DNA of 64,000 nt from JAXGXQ01 sp040772685 (lineage in GTDB: Bacteria > Bacillota > Clostridia > Saccharofermentanales > UBA5734), in assembly GCA_040772685.1 (NCBI GenBank), contig JAXGXQ010000001.1:676646-740645 (forward strand), given 5' to 3'. A program made the position numbers and the translations under genes. The notes beneath the pieces were generated by a model. That model worked only from the letters and a program-made list of their open reading frames with translations, did not search any database and had not been told where the DNA came from. Each line of letters starts with the position of its first letter. The stretch's first letter is position 1. Below, one piece after another: positions 17,701 through 26,488 of the stretch.

Positions 17701-17955
17701 TTATTGTACGCAGCCTGATATATCAATTAACGAATTGAAAAACGGTCCGTTTCGCAATCTATTTATGATTGAAAAGCGGACCGTTTTTAATTCCCTTATG
17801 AAGTTATGTAACCAGGTTGGCTGGGCGGAAAATTCAGTATCAAGTCGGCTGGCATTACCTCTGCGCCAAATTGCTTTAATCGCGTCAATAATGTCCTGAG
17901 CTCTTGGCGGTCGGTTTTCCGTATGCTCAGTCTGGCTGGATTTTTCATCACTCAT
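17701..17955 (-). pseudogene. small ORF reading through a terminator; possibly a decayed gene
   Basis: A normal ribosome site (GAGGTG, 5-6 bases before ATG) leads into an 84-codon frame. The first 35 residues look like a real protein (RAQDIIDAIKAIWRRGNASR), recalling the start of DUF4342-type proteins, which usually continue with a short beta segment and a hydrophobic part. Here the frame instead runs through the terminator hairpin at 17738-17788, so its last 30 or so residues are coded by terminator DNA. A +1 shift after GNASR would read LILNFPPS and stop soon. A truncated or frameshifted remnant is the best guess; a genuine short protein is possible. Confidence 0.45.
17738..17788. terminator. 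terminator of the acyl-CoA ligase gene, bidirectional
   Basis: AAAAACGGTCCG and CGGACCGTTTTT form a 12-bp stem with further pairing (GCAATC / GATTG) toward the loop. It has T5 after the stem on both strands, so it can end transcription from the ligase gene and from the small minus-strand ORF. Confidence 0.88.
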
Positions 17956-17999
17956 AGTGTCACCTCAGTTAGACACAAATTTTAAATCAGGTTTGTCAT

Positions 18000-18443
18000 T
18001 CAATTGACTATGAATTCAGTCTGCCAGATTTTGCCGCCGCCGGTTATCTCCAGAGTGTACTTGCCTTCTTCCGAAAACATCGGTACTCGCCACTCCCAGC
18101 TGACTCTGCCATCACTGTCGGCAGTTTTAGCTTCCATACCCGCAACTCCGCCGGCACTTTTACCAATTTTCAACATGATGTCGTAGGTGACACCCGGCTC
18201 GGCAATAATGCTGATATTTGCTTGTTGTCCAAGCTTTGCCGACTTGGTAAAACTTACCACCTCAAAATCCGGCTCCGTGCTTGCTGTAGTTGTGACAGCA
18301 GTTGTAGCCCAGCGCTCTGTTTCGCCCGGTCCCCGTGTCTGCTTGGTAATACCGCCTGTGGAGTCGGAACCGATAATTCCCACAGCCGCGATTACGCCGA
18401 CAATCAAGGGCCATAAATCCATTTTTTTTCTTGGAGTCGCCAA
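18000..18443 (-). CDS. membrane-anchored protein with Ig-like C-terminal domain, unknown
   Basis: Translation most likely starts at the TTG at 18443, which has AGGAG seven bases upstream; the ATG seven codons later lacks a site. Residues 1-25 are basic then hydrophobic (DLWPLIVGVIAAVGIIG), a membrane anchor. A Thr-rich linker (TTAVTTTAST) leads to about 85 residues of beta-rich sequence (ANISIIAEPGVTYDIMLKI, GRVSWEWRVPMFSEEGKYTLEITG), which looks like an Ig-like or bacterial beta-sandwich module outside the cell. It lies 42 bases after deoC on the same strand. No known function. Confidence 0.7.
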   Translation of the reverse strand: MATPRKKMDLWPLIVGVIAAVGIIGSDSTGGITKQTRGPGETERWATTAVTTTASTEPDFEVVSFTKSAKLGQQANISIIAEPGVTYDIMLKIGKSAGGVAGMEAKTADSDGRVSWEWRVPMFSEEGKYTLEITGGGKIWQTEFIVN

Positions 18444-18485
18444 AGTCGCTCTCCTGAAATGAGAAAATTTCTGCCAGCGGTTTAT

Positions 18486-19196
18486 TCAGTGGTCCATCCC
18501 GATCCGCCGCAGCTGGTCAACAATCTGGCCGCGACCCGCCACCCGGGTGGCGCCCAGTTCAATAAACGCGAGCTGATCTTCCAGGCTGGCAACTTCGCCG
18601 GTTGCCTTGACGCCGCAACGTCCCGCCACAGCATCAACCAGCAAAGCGACGTTATGCATGGTGGCGCGACCGGGGCCAAAGCCTGTAGAAGTTTTAACAA
18701 AACGCACACCAGCCTGAATGGCGATTTCAACCAGTTGACGCATCTGGTCATCCGTAAGATAACCAACTTCAATTATTGCTTTAACATATACTCCGAACTC
18801 TGCACAAGTGCAAACAACAGATTCGATATCGCGCCGGACATAATCATAATCGCCGTCAAAAAAGCGCGCCAGATTGATCACCATGTCAATTTCGTTGGCG
18901 CCGTCCAGCAAAGCTTGTCTTGTTTCGGCTGTTTTAGCTTCGATAGTAGTTGAACCGTGTGGATAACCAATAGCGGTTTGAATATTGCGGCCACTGCCTT
19001 GCATTTGTTCAGCTGCGAGCTTTACCCAGGTTGGATACACAACCACAGAAGCAAACTGGTAGCGGCGCACAATGTCACAAGCCTCAATAACGTCTCTCGA
19101 GGTGCAGTTAGGGTTCAAAGCTTTAGTGTAATCCACCATCGAGCAGATTTTCCTCAAGGCAACTTCATCTTCCGGATACTTCAGCAACTTAACCAT
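18486..19196 (-). CDS. deoC: deoxyribose-phosphate aldolase family protein
   Basis: The ATG at 19196 with AAGGCGG upstream gives 236 residues. DeoC hallmarks are present: the Schiff-base lysine in RFVKTSTGFGPGRAT, the second lysine in GVKATGEV, and the acidic residue in GANEIDMVINL. The N-terminal consensus D-H-T-L-L-K-P reads DYTKALNPNC, so the family's first motif has drifted, and VKATGEV replaces VKASGGI. DeoC splits deoxyribose-5-phosphate into glyceraldehyde-3-phosphate and acetaldehyde. Given these changes, a related aldol substrate is possible. No other nucleoside catabolic genes are adjacent. Confidence 0.85.
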   Translation of the reverse strand: MVKLLKYPEDEVALRKICSMVDYTKALNPNCTSRDVIEACDIVRRYQFASVVVYPTWVKLAAEQMQGSGRNIQTAIGYPHGSTTIEAKTAETRQALLDGANEIDMVINLARFFDGDYDYVRRDIESVVCTCAEFGVYVKAIIEVGYLTDDQMRQLVEIAIQAGVRFVKTSTGFGPGRATMHNVALLVDAVAGRCGVKATGEVASLEDQLAFIELGATRVAGRGQIVDQLRRIGMDH

Positions 19197-19303
19197 GGGT
19201 ACCGCCTTTCTTGCCAACAGACTTTACTCAACCAAATATTTAATTAATAAATTCCAATAGATATTCCTAAACATTTTCCGCTGTAACCAGACAATTCATT
19301 TTA

Positions 19304-19843
19304 CTACTTGGCGCTGCGCATCACCAGCGGCAGCAAATGCTCAGCAACGTCGGCTTCCAGCGTGGTCAGCCAATGCAGGAATGGCTTTACCAGATCCCAG
19401 CGTTCCTTAAAGCTGGCAGGACTTTCAGCGATTTTCTGAAACTCCCGCACCCGAGCCAATATCGCCGCGAAATCCGCTTCCTGCGCGAAGGCACATTGCT
19501 GCATTTCGCTTATTGTGTTCTCAAATAGTGTATTAGTACTCATGACTTTCTCCACCACCTTTGTCAGTTGAACATAGTCGCGGCACGTTTTAGTTTGCTG
19601 ATTCGATTTAAAAATACTCAGCTTGCCGAGAATCATCTCAACATCATCAAGATAAAAACCGGTGTATGCACCCATCAAGCCGCCATGCCAGCCGGGAATA
19701 ACTTCCTGGTATATGGCAGTAGCTTCATCACGAATTTTCTTAGCCAGGTCAATGTCGCGATAGTTTAACGCATCCTTGCATTTTTGGATCAAGGAATCAC
19801 ACTTTTCCAGGGCTGTGTCATTTATCACCGATTCACAATTCAT
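19304..19843 (-). CDS. hypothetical helical protein, 179 residues
   Basis: An AGGAGAG site precedes the ATG at good spacing. The product is soluble and mainly helical, with three Cys near the N-terminus (NCESV, EKCDSL, QKCKDAL), a Trp/Gly phrase VIPGWHGGLMGAYTGFYLDDVEMILGKL around residues 50-80, and a C-terminal helical half (KERWDLVKPFLHWLTTLEADVAEHLLPLV). No signal peptide. I do not recognise the family. The upstream gap to the divergent GGDEF gene is about 220 bases, A+T-rich, and should carry both promoters. Confidence 0.65.
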   Translation of the reverse strand: MNCESVINDTALEKCDSLIQKCKDALNYRDIDLAKKIRDEATAIYQEVIPGWHGGLMGAYTGFYLDDVEMILGKLSIFKSNQQTKTCRDYVQLTKVVEKVMSTNTLFENTISEMQQCAFAQEADFAAILARVREFQKIAESPASFKERWDLVKPFLHWLTTLEADVAEHLLPLVMRSAK

Positions 19844-20063
19844 TTTCTGTCTCTCCTGAAATGTCTTGCCACTTTACTCTGTTAATTCATTAGATTACTT
19901 TGAGTATACCAGAAGTTATTGCATTACTCAGTAAATTGATTGAATTAGATATTGTCATTTTCAGATCTTGTTTAATACGGTATACTTGAATAACCAATAA
20001 ATTATTCCATAAATATGACAATTACCTGAGCGGATTCAATTAAACTTAGTGGGTTGTGATTCA

Positions 20064-22724
20064 ATGATATCGCGTCGCAGTGATTTCAGTCCGCGGATTA
20101 TATCATCGCAGGTTGTGCTTCATCTAGCCTGCGGCTTGCTTTACTTTTGGCGTGCCGAAGGCGTCACTTGGCTGAACGTACTGCTTGCCCTGGTTGTGAT
20201 GTATTTACCGGCGATGACTTTTGGCAGGCTGGCGGGTTTAATCTCCGGTTTGTTTTTTAGTGTTGTTATGGCGGCGAAACTTATTCTCCAGCAGTTTTCA
20301 GCAGCTGCAGACACATTTTCTCCCCTGACTATACTGCAACAGGCTCTGGAACCGCAATGGCCGCTGCTTGCAGCATTACCGCTTTTGGGATTTCTGCTTG
20401 GCATGTATGCTGAATGGTTTGGCATTCGCCGACCCGAAGGTGCCAAGCGCTTACGCCTGCTAAAAGAAAGAAATTCCCAACTGGAAACGCAACTCAAAAT
20501 ACTTTCAACTAAGCCTGTCTACTTCAATACCTGGAGCAGCCTGCAAGGACAGAACCCCCTGAATGAAAGGCTGCTGGGTTTATTAGCCGCAACCAAAATC
20601 CGCGGCGATGCACGCGGCGACGTTTATTGGGCTTCCGATTCAAACCAGCAGCTTTTCAACGAGTACATTCGTATCCGGCCGGAAGTGCTCGCTGTTTTGG
20701 AACTGGATGGAACAATCCTCCAGGCAAACAACAATTTACTGGCGATCTATGGGTATCCGCCGGCCTCAGAGCACCAGCCGGCGAATATAAAAGATTTATT
20801 GCTGCCGGCTGACAACCAGGCAGCTGCTGCTTTTATGGAACGGCTCCTGACCCTGGGCAGAGGAACCAGCGAACTGCTAAAGATTACGCCGCCGTCAGCA
20901 AATACACGACTGACAACAGCTGCGGCAACAGCTGAAGAGGATGCGCGGGCCGAAAGCTATAATCAGCTGCTGATCTCACCGTCCATATACCTGGAATGCC
21001 TCGGCTCGCCGCTGACTCTGGTCGCGGCTGTAAATATTAATTCCGCCTTCGCTCTGAATACGGACAATCATTCTGCTTTTGCCGAGCTGGCCAAACAGCC
21101 GTTTTTCTGCCTGGCACCTGATAACACAATTACCTATCTGAACGATACCGCCAGTCAACTGCTGAACAGCGAAGATCAAGAACCAGTCGGTCAACACCTG
21201 GAACGCTTGCTCAGCTGGCGTCATGCTGCTGTTGTGGCAGAAATTGAACAAGAGTGCCGGGCCGGCAATACTCCTGTTCGTGAAGTGGAGCTGCTGCCGC
21301 GCAATAATGCCCGTCGGATTATGCAAATTTCTGCCTTTCCTGCCTTGACCGAAAGCAGACGTTATTTGGGCTGCACATTGTTGCTTAAGGAAGTTACCAG
21401 CCTGCGCCTGATGGACGAAGCTCTGCAACATCGCCTGGCGCTTGAGCAGATGAGTTCTAAAATTTCCGCCCGGTTTATCTCAGTGGAGCCTGATGATTTG
21501 GATGAAGCCGTTATAGCTGCCCTGAAAAATATCGGTGACTTTGAAGGGGTCATTCAAACCAGCATCGAAATCTTCCAAACGAAACGAATAAAAAATCCTG
21601 TTAACTATACAGTGGTTAACGCACGGGGTGAAGCTAAACAAGCTGCTGACGCGGCAACGGAAAACGGCTGGCGCGCTAATTCGGATCCTTTTGAGACCGT
21701 TTCGATCGCGATTGCAGTTGCTGGTGAAACGGCCGGGCATTTCCGTTTTCTGAAAGAACGCTACCACGAGGATACTTTTGAGCAGGATCTCGACCTGATT
21801 CGCCTGATCGGAGAAATAATTATCAACGCTTTGTTACGTAAACAGGGAATACTCGAAATCCGTTTCAATGAAAGCAGGCTGGCGAGCACAATTCAGGCTC
21901 TGAACGAAGGAGTTATCGCTACTGACCCCAGCGGGAAAATCACCTTAATGAATCAAATGGCAGAAAAGCTGACCGGTTGGACAGCCGCTGAAGCCCAAAA
22001 CCGGCTTCTTGCCGAAGTTTTTCGAACCGAGCCGGCCAGCGATCCCGATGAACCCTCCGTGGTAGCCGAGCTGTATCCGCTTTCCGAAACTGATGACAGC
22101 CTTGTGCTTATCAGCCGCGATGGCAGCAGATATAATATTCGGGCCAACAGTTCCGAAATCAGCCATGAACTTAGCTATTATGGCAATGTCACAGTATTCC
22201 GCGACATAACCCGGGAAAAAATGCAAAACGATCAGATTCGACGTGTCAGTTATAATGACATTTTAACCGGTCTGTATAACCGGACCTTCTTTGAAGAAAT
22301 TCTCGCTCGTCTCAACACGCCCCGCCAGTATCCGATTTCCCTGATCATGGGCGATTGCAACGACCTGAAAGCAGCTAACGACAATTACGGTCATTTAGTT
22401 GGTGATCGTTTGCTGCAAACTATCGCCAACATTCTCAAAAAGGCAACCAGGCATGAGGATATTGTAGCTCGCTGGGGCGGTGACGAATTCACAATTATCT
22501 TAAGCAAAACTGACGCAGCGTCCTGTCTGAAAATAAAAGAACGAATCAAAGCCTTGTGTGCCGCAGCCCCGGCTGACCCGATTCAGCCGAGCCTCGCCAT
22601 AGGCTGTGCGACAAACACCGCGGAAAACATTGCTCCGGACAACATGGAAGCCTTACTGCAGCTGGCGGAAAAAAGAATGTATGAAGATAAACGCGAACGC
22701 AATGGTAATGGCTTTAACAGGTAG
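20064..22724 (+). CDS. membrane-associated PAS-GGDEF diguanylate cyclase
   Basis: About 886 residues. The first 120 residues carry four to five hydrophobic segments, followed by a coiled-coil-like stretch (RLLKERNSQLETQLKIL). Three PAS-like regions follow (EVLAVLELDGTILQANNNLLAIYGY; PDNTITYLNDTASQLL; GVIATDPSGKITLMNQMAEKLTGW), and between the second and third a GAF-like stretch. The C-terminal cyclase domain has NDILTGLYNRTFFEE, the metal Asp in IMGDCNDLK, an intact active site RWGGDEF and a product-inhibition RxxD (RHED) exactly five residues before it. It should make cyclic di-GMP and be product-inhibited. The start is uncertain: GTG at 20049 or ATG at 20064, neither with a strong site. No effector is coded nearby. 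Confidence 0.9.
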   Translation: MISRRSDFSPRIISSQVVLHLACGLLYFWRAEGVTWLNVLLALVVMYLPAMTFGRLAGLISGLFFSVVMAAKLILQQFSAAADTFSPLTILQQALEPQWPLLAALPLLGFLLGMYAEWFGIRRPEGAKRLRLLKERNSQLETQLKILSTKPVYFNTWSSLQGQNPLNERLLGLLAATKIRGDARGDVYWASDSNQQLFNEYIRIRPEVLAVLELDGTILQANNNLLAIYGYPPASEHQPANIKDLLLPADNQAAAAFMERLLTLGRGTSELLKITPPSANTRLTTAAATAEEDARAESYNQLLISPSIYLECLGSPLTLVAAVNINSAFALNTDNHSAFAELAKQPFFCLAPDNTITYLNDTASQLLNSEDQEPVGQHLERLLSWRHAAVVAEIEQECRAGNTPVREVELLPRNNARRIMQISAFPALTESRRYLGCTLLLKEVTSLRLMDEALQHRLALEQMSSKISARFISVEPDDLDEAVIAALKNIGDFEGVIQTSIEIFQTKRIKNPVNYTVVNARGEAKQAADAATENGWRANSDPFETVSIAIAVAGETAGHFRFLKERYHEDTFEQDLDLIRLIGEIIINALLRKQGILEIRFNESRLASTIQALNEGVIATDPSGKITLMNQMAEKLTGWTAAEAQNRLLAEVFRTEPASDPDEPSVVAELYPLSETDDSLVLISRDGSRYNIRANSSEISHELSYYGNVTVFRDITREKMQNDQIRRVSYNDILTGLYNRTFFEEILARLNTPRQYPISLIMGDCNDLKAANDNYGHLVGDRLLQTIANILKKATRHEDIVARWGGDEFTIILSKTDAASCLKIKERIKALCAAAPADPIQPSLAIGCATNTAENIAPDNMEALLQLAEKRMYEDKRERNGNGFNR

Positions 22725-22828
22725 CGGATTATTAAATTTCATAGTATATTTATACAATCAAACTAATTTAGTCCGCGGACATAATTTTTGCATCACCGTA
22801 ACGGTTTGGCAAGAACAGGAGCAAACTA

Positions 22829-23440
22829 ATGAAAACAGATAATTCTGCCCGCACTCTTTGGATGGCACAAACGGCGATCCTTGCCGCAATTATCATTTTG
22901 ATGGCATTCACTCCACTTGGCTACCTTCGAGTCGGCGCCCTTTCAATTACTTTTCTGCCGATTCCAGTTGTAGTAGGCGCCATTCTGATCAACCCGGCAG
23001 CAGGCGCAGTGCTCGGCGGAGTTTTTGGCCTCACCAGCTTTGCCCAGTGCTTTGGGATCGATCCCTTCGGCACTGCCCTGTTTGCCATCAGTCCGATCCT
23101 CACCTTCATCCTGACAATGGTGCCGCGCATACTTATGGGTCTGCTGGTCGGCTTGATTTTCCGGGCGCTGGTCAAAATCGACAGAACCGGTGTCTGGTCC
23201 TACGCAGTTGCTTCGCTCAGCGGCGCTCTGCTTAACACAGTACTTTTTGTCGGCGGTCTTGTCTGGTTCTTTGGCAACTCCGAGTATTTGCGTCAGTTTG
23301 GCGACAGTATTCTTGCCATTCTCGGTGTATTGATTACCGTTAACGCGCTGGTGGAAGCCATTGTAACTATGGTCATCGGTACAATGATCACCAAGGCGCT
23401 GAGCAAAGTTATTAAAAGCCGCAACACCCAAAATTTCTGA
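22829..23440 (+). CDS. ECF transporter substrate-binding (S) component
   Basis: This 203-residue protein has six hydrophobic segments and the S-component pattern (AQTAILAAIIILMAFTPLGYL, then ITFLPIPVVVGAILINPAAGAVLGGVFGL), closest in feel to the pantothenate/folate/unknown group. It would supply substrate specificity to a shared EcfA-EcfA'-EcfT module; the module at 44.7-47.3 kb could serve. Its ribosome site is CAGGAG. The leader of about 100 bases contains a perfect 10-bp palindrome (GTCCGCGGAC at 22771) but no riboswitch I can recognise, so the substrate stays open. The ytfI-like gene follows after 18 bases. Confidence 0.82.
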   Translation: MKTDNSARTLWMAQTAILAAIIILMAFTPLGYLRVGALSITFLPIPVVVGAILINPAAGAVLGGVFGLTSFAQCFGIDPFGTALFAISPILTFILTMVPRILMGLLVGLIFRALVKIDRTGVWSYAVASLSGALLNTVLFVGGLVWFFGNSEYLRQFGDSILAILGVLITVNALVEAIVTMVIGTMITKALSKVIKSRNTQNF

Positions 23441-23458
23441 TTAACAGAGGCTGGTGGT

Positions 23459-24118
23459 ATGTTCACGTTAACTGCTCTTAACGTAATACCCCGTATCCTG
23501 ACAGTAGCGTTGCTGTTCATGCTTTATTTGCTTGCTGCGCTGATTTTCCTGCTGCTGGTCGCCCTCTTGATTCCGTTTCAATATCAACTTAAGACTCATT
23601 TTAAAGATGAGTCTTTTCTTTTGGCCAAAATCCGCTATGCCTTCCTGCGTTTTGACCTCAGCTTAACAGCAGCAGGTTTGCAGACTGGATTCCAGCTTTT
23701 TGGCTGGAAAATCAACCCCGGCAGCAACCAAAAAAAGGCTAAGGTTAAGCAGAAGCGTGAAAAAGGTAAACGCAGCAAGCGCCAGCGCAAACGGCCGGGT
23801 CGAAAATTCATTACCGAAACAAAACGCCTGATCTGTTCAATTTATCGGGCAACCAGACCGCGTGTTTTTTCCGCCACTGGCACTTATTCGTTGGCGGATC
23901 CTGCCGATACAGCCCTGGTGGCAATGTTGATTATGAGCCTGGCTGCAGCCTTGCCGCGGGCAGATATTTCTCTACAGCCGGATTTTATTAATGAAGTAAA
24001 TGATTTCAGAGTGGAATTAGCAGGTAGAATTGTACCAATCGTGCTTGTATTTTATGTAATTCGATTTATGCTCAAAAAAGAGGTGCGTCAGGTTCTGATC
24101 GGCCGGCGTATCCGTTAG
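23459..24118 (+). CDS. ytfI: DUF2953 protein, YtfI-like
   Basis: This 219-residue protein has a hydrophobic N-terminal anchor (VALLFMLYLLAALIFLLLVALLIPF), a beta-rich region (KIRYAFLRFDLSL), a very basic Lys/Arg/Gln linker near 90-125 (KKAKVKQKREKGKRSKRQRKR cut), and a C-terminal part ending in a second hydrophobic segment. This is the DUF2953 layout, coded beside ytfJ in Bacillus and many clostridia, as here (40-base gap). Its function is unknown; the pairing suggests a role in the forespore or envelope. Gene order is the main support for the symbol. Confidence 0.8.
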   Translation: MFTLTALNVIPRILTVALLFMLYLLAALIFLLLVALLIPFQYQLKTHFKDESFLLAKIRYAFLRFDLSLTAAGLQTGFQLFGWKINPGSNQKKAKVKQKREKGKRSKRQRKRPGRKFITETKRLICSIYRATRPRVFSATGTYSLADPADTALVAMLIMSLAAALPRADISLQPDFINEVNDFRVELAGRIVPIVLVFYVIRFMLKKEVRQVLIGRRIR

Positions 24119-24158
24119 CCAACTTAAATGCTAAAATTTTATGCAGGAGGATCTCAGC

Positions 24159-24611
24159 ATGGATAGTCAAAACATGGTCAAAGAAAACATTGATATCCTA
24201 TTTGAAAAACTGGAAAAATTTTTGAAAACAGAGACTGTAGTAGGCCAGCCAATTGTGATTGGCGATACCACATTGCTGCCGATAATAAGCATTTCCTTTG
24301 GTGCCGCTACCGGTGCGGGCTCTGGCTCCAGCAACGGCGACGCCAAAGTTGGTTCTGGCAGCGGCTCTGGCTCAGGACTTGGCTCAGCTGCTAAAGTATC
24401 GCCAACAGCAATTGTTGTAATCCGTAAAGATGAAGTAAGTTTACTGCCGATAAAAGACAAAGTGGGGCTCTCAAATCTGATTGAGAAAGTACCTGATTTG
24501 ATGGATAAAATTGATACTATGCGGCAGAAGCAAAAAGATCAGCCGGCAAAAGAACATGCAGAAAAACAGCCTGACAGCAAGGCGGAAACGGATATAAGCA
24601 GCAATACATGA
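24159..24611 (+). CDS. ytfJ: GerW family sporulation protein (YtfJ)
   Basis: Starting at 24159 (AGGAGG eight bases upstream) it has 150 residues. The family core is present: LEKFLKTETVVGQPIVIGDTTLLPIISISFGAATGAGSG at residues 17-58 and SPTAIVVIRKDEVSLLPI at 85-105. A Gly/Ser run (GSGSGSGSGLGSA) fills the middle, usual for the family, and the C-terminal 40 residues are charged and not conserved. YtfJ/GerW is needed for normal spore germination in Bacillus, but homologues also occur in non-sporulating clostridia, so it does not prove sporulation. Its stop overlaps the next start (ATGA). Confidence 0.88.
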   Translation: MDSQNMVKENIDILFEKLEKFLKTETVVGQPIVIGDTTLLPIISISFGAATGAGSGSSNGDAKVGSGSGSGSGLGSAAKVSPTAIVVIRKDEVSLLPIKDKVGLSNLIEKVPDLMDKIDTMRQKQKDQPAKEHAEKQPDSKAETDISSNT

Positions 24612-25339
24612 TATATGCAAAAAAAAGGCGTGATAATGGCACGCCGCCAACAATCCAGCGCGGCGGCCGTTATCGCCACGCCTGGTGGTCATTGTATATG
24701 CCCTGCTACCTCCTGATGTACACTTTGGTGGAAAAAGCAGTTCCAAGTAATAGCGATTACTGGGTTTCATACCTGCCAATAGATGACCGAATTCCCTTTA
24801 TTGCGGAGTTTGTCTACTTTTATGTGCTCTGGTACCCTTTGTTATTTGCCGTTGGACTCTGGCTGATCTTCAAGGATGCAGCCGCTTTCCGCCGGTATAT
24901 GTGGTCTATCATTATCGGATTCACCGGCAGCACCCTGTTTTGCTTCTTGTTTCCCAATGGGCAGAACCTGCGTCCTGAAGTTATCCCGGGCAACAGCCTG
25001 GCTGCCTTTTTGGTGCGTCAGATCCACCTGGCTGACACCAATACAAATGTCTTGCCGAGCGTACATGTGATAGGCTCGTTTTGTGTTCTGTTCGCGGTTC
25101 TGGATTCTGCTACAGTCAGCAAATTCTGGCGTGCCTGTGCGGCAATCCTGGTAATCCTGATCAACTTATCGACAGTTATAATCAAACAGCATTCCGTGCT
25201 GGATGTATACGTCGGTATTGCTGTCAGCGGCTTGTTGTACGTGCTGGTATACATTATTATCCGGCGCTTTCAGGAAAACACCGGAACCGATGAGCCGGTA
25301 AATTGTAAAAAACAGGTGCGAGATAAGGTAATGTCATGA
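24608..25339 (+). CDS. PAP2-superfamily integral membrane phosphatase/transferase
   Basis: This 243-residue membrane protein has about six hydrophobic segments and the PAP2 catalytic pieces NVLPSVHVIGS (motif 2, with His) and KQHSVLDV (motif 3, His and Asp). PAP2 enzymes act on lipid phosphates such as phosphatidate or undecaprenyl pyrophosphate; this shape also fits the inositol phosphorylceramide synthase-like subgroup. It overlaps ytfJ by four bases (ATGA) and the peptidase T gene likewise, so the three are translationally coupled. The exact lipid substrate is open. Confidence 0.8.
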   Translation: MIYAKKRRDNGTPPTIQRGGRYRHAWWSLYMPCYLLMYTLVEKAVPSNSDYWVSYLPIDDRIPFIAEFVYFYVLWYPLLFAVGLWLIFKDAAAFRRYMWSIIIGFTGSTLFCFLFPNGQNLRPEVIPGNSLAAFLVRQIHLADTNTNVLPSVHVIGSFCVLFAVLDSATVSKFWRACAAILVILINLSTVIIKQHSVLDVYVGIAVSGLLYVLVYIIIRRFQENTGTDEPVNCKKQVRDKVMS

Positions 25340-26448
25340 GCATCAACCAGAAACGTCTAATCAACACCTTTAAGCAGTTGGTAGCGATTGACAGCATTTC
25401 CCGCGCGGAACGGGAAATGGGCGATTATGTCACGCAGCAGCTGCAGGAACTTGGCCTGGAAGTACAGGAAGACAGCGCCGGCGAACTTATCGGCGGCAAT
25501 TGCGGCAATATCTACGGATTTTTGCCGGGGGATCCGCAAAAGGAGCCACTGTTATTTTGTGTTCATCTGGATACTGTGGAACCGGGAAAAGGCAAGCAGG
25601 CACTCGTTGGTGCTGATGGTGTAATTCGCAGTAAAGGCGACACAGTGCTTGGTGCCGATGACGCCACCGGTGTTGCCGCTGTTCTGGAGGCGCTGCGGGC
25701 AATTCAGGAAAACGCCCTCCCCCACCGGCCGCTCGAGGTTTTGTTTACTGTCGCCGAAGAAATTTACTGCAAAGGCATTGAGCAGTTCAATTTCTCCCGG
25801 TTACGCTCACGTCAGGCTTATGTGCTCGACTTAACCGGCCCGCTGGGAACCGCCGCCCTCAGAGCACCCACGATCCTCACATTCACCGTCTCTGTCCGCG
25901 GTCGTTCCGCGCATGCGGGCTTTGCGCCCGAACAAGGTGTCCATGCCATCGCCGCTGCTGCAGCTGCTATCAGTGAACTGCGGCTGGGCCGGATTGATCC
26001 TGATACTACCTTGAATATTGGTTTGGTTGAAGGCGGCCGGGCTACAAATATTATCCCTGACAGTTGCCTGGTCACCGGTGAAGTGCGCAGCCTGTCGCAT
26101 CTCAAAGCTCTAAGCACGGCAGAAACAGTCCGCAACATATTCCGCAAAGAAGCTCAAAGTTTTGGTGCGGAAATTGAATTCAATACCGAAATTCAATCTT
26201 TGGCTTATGCTACCGCTCCCAGCCACCCTGTTGTCAGCCGCTTTGAATCGGTCTGCCAGCAGCTGGGGCTGGAAACGGTTTTAGTCGATACCTTTGGCGG
26301 CAGCGACAACAACAGCCTGGCACAGCGTGGCATTACAGGCATAGTCATTGCTAACGCCATGCACGAATGCCACTCAACCTCTGAATACACCACGATTGAT
26401 GAGCTGACAGGAATTGCCGGCATTACGCTGGCTTTAATGACTGATTAA
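25336..26448 (+). CDS. M20 family peptidase, tripeptidase T-like
   Basis: This 370-residue zinc peptidase has the metal ligands in order: His and Asp in FCVHLDTVEPG (near 77-79), Asp in VLGADDATG (near 112), the catalytic Glu and ligand in TVAEEIY (near 141), Asp in YVLDLTG, and the last His in ANAMHECHSTSE (near 345). A dimerisation insert lies between about 180 and 290 (RGRSAHAGFAPEQGVHA). PepT-type enzymes release the N-terminal residue of tripeptides in the cytoplasm. It is coupled to the PAP2 gene by an ATGA overlap and is the last gene of the unit. Confidence 0.9.
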   Translation: MSINQKRLINTFKQLVAIDSISRAEREMGDYVTQQLQELGLEVQEDSAGELIGGNCGNIYGFLPGDPQKEPLLFCVHLDTVEPGKGKQALVGADGVIRSKGDTVLGADDATGVAAVLEALRAIQENALPHRPLEVLFTVAEEIYCKGIEQFNFSRLRSRQAYVLDLTGPLGTAALRAPTILTFTVSVRGRSAHAGFAPEQGVHAIAAAAAAISELRLGRIDPDTTLNIGLVEGGRATNIIPDSCLVTGEVRSLSHLKALSTAETVRNIFRKEAQSFGAEIEFNTEIQSLAYATAPSHPVVSRFESVCQQLGLETVLVDTFGGSDNNSLAQRGITGIVIANAMHECHSTSEYTTIDELTGIAGITLALMTD

Positions 26449-26488
26449 CCAGCGTCATTACTACCAGTCGTAACTACCATAAAGTTGC

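Noticed and set aside
22771..22780. Perfect palindrome GTCCGCGGAC upstream of the S component as a riboswitch or operator
   Set aside because: Ten bases with no loop or flanking conserved core; no known riboswitch pattern (folate, pantothenate, thiamin, preQ1) could be fitted.
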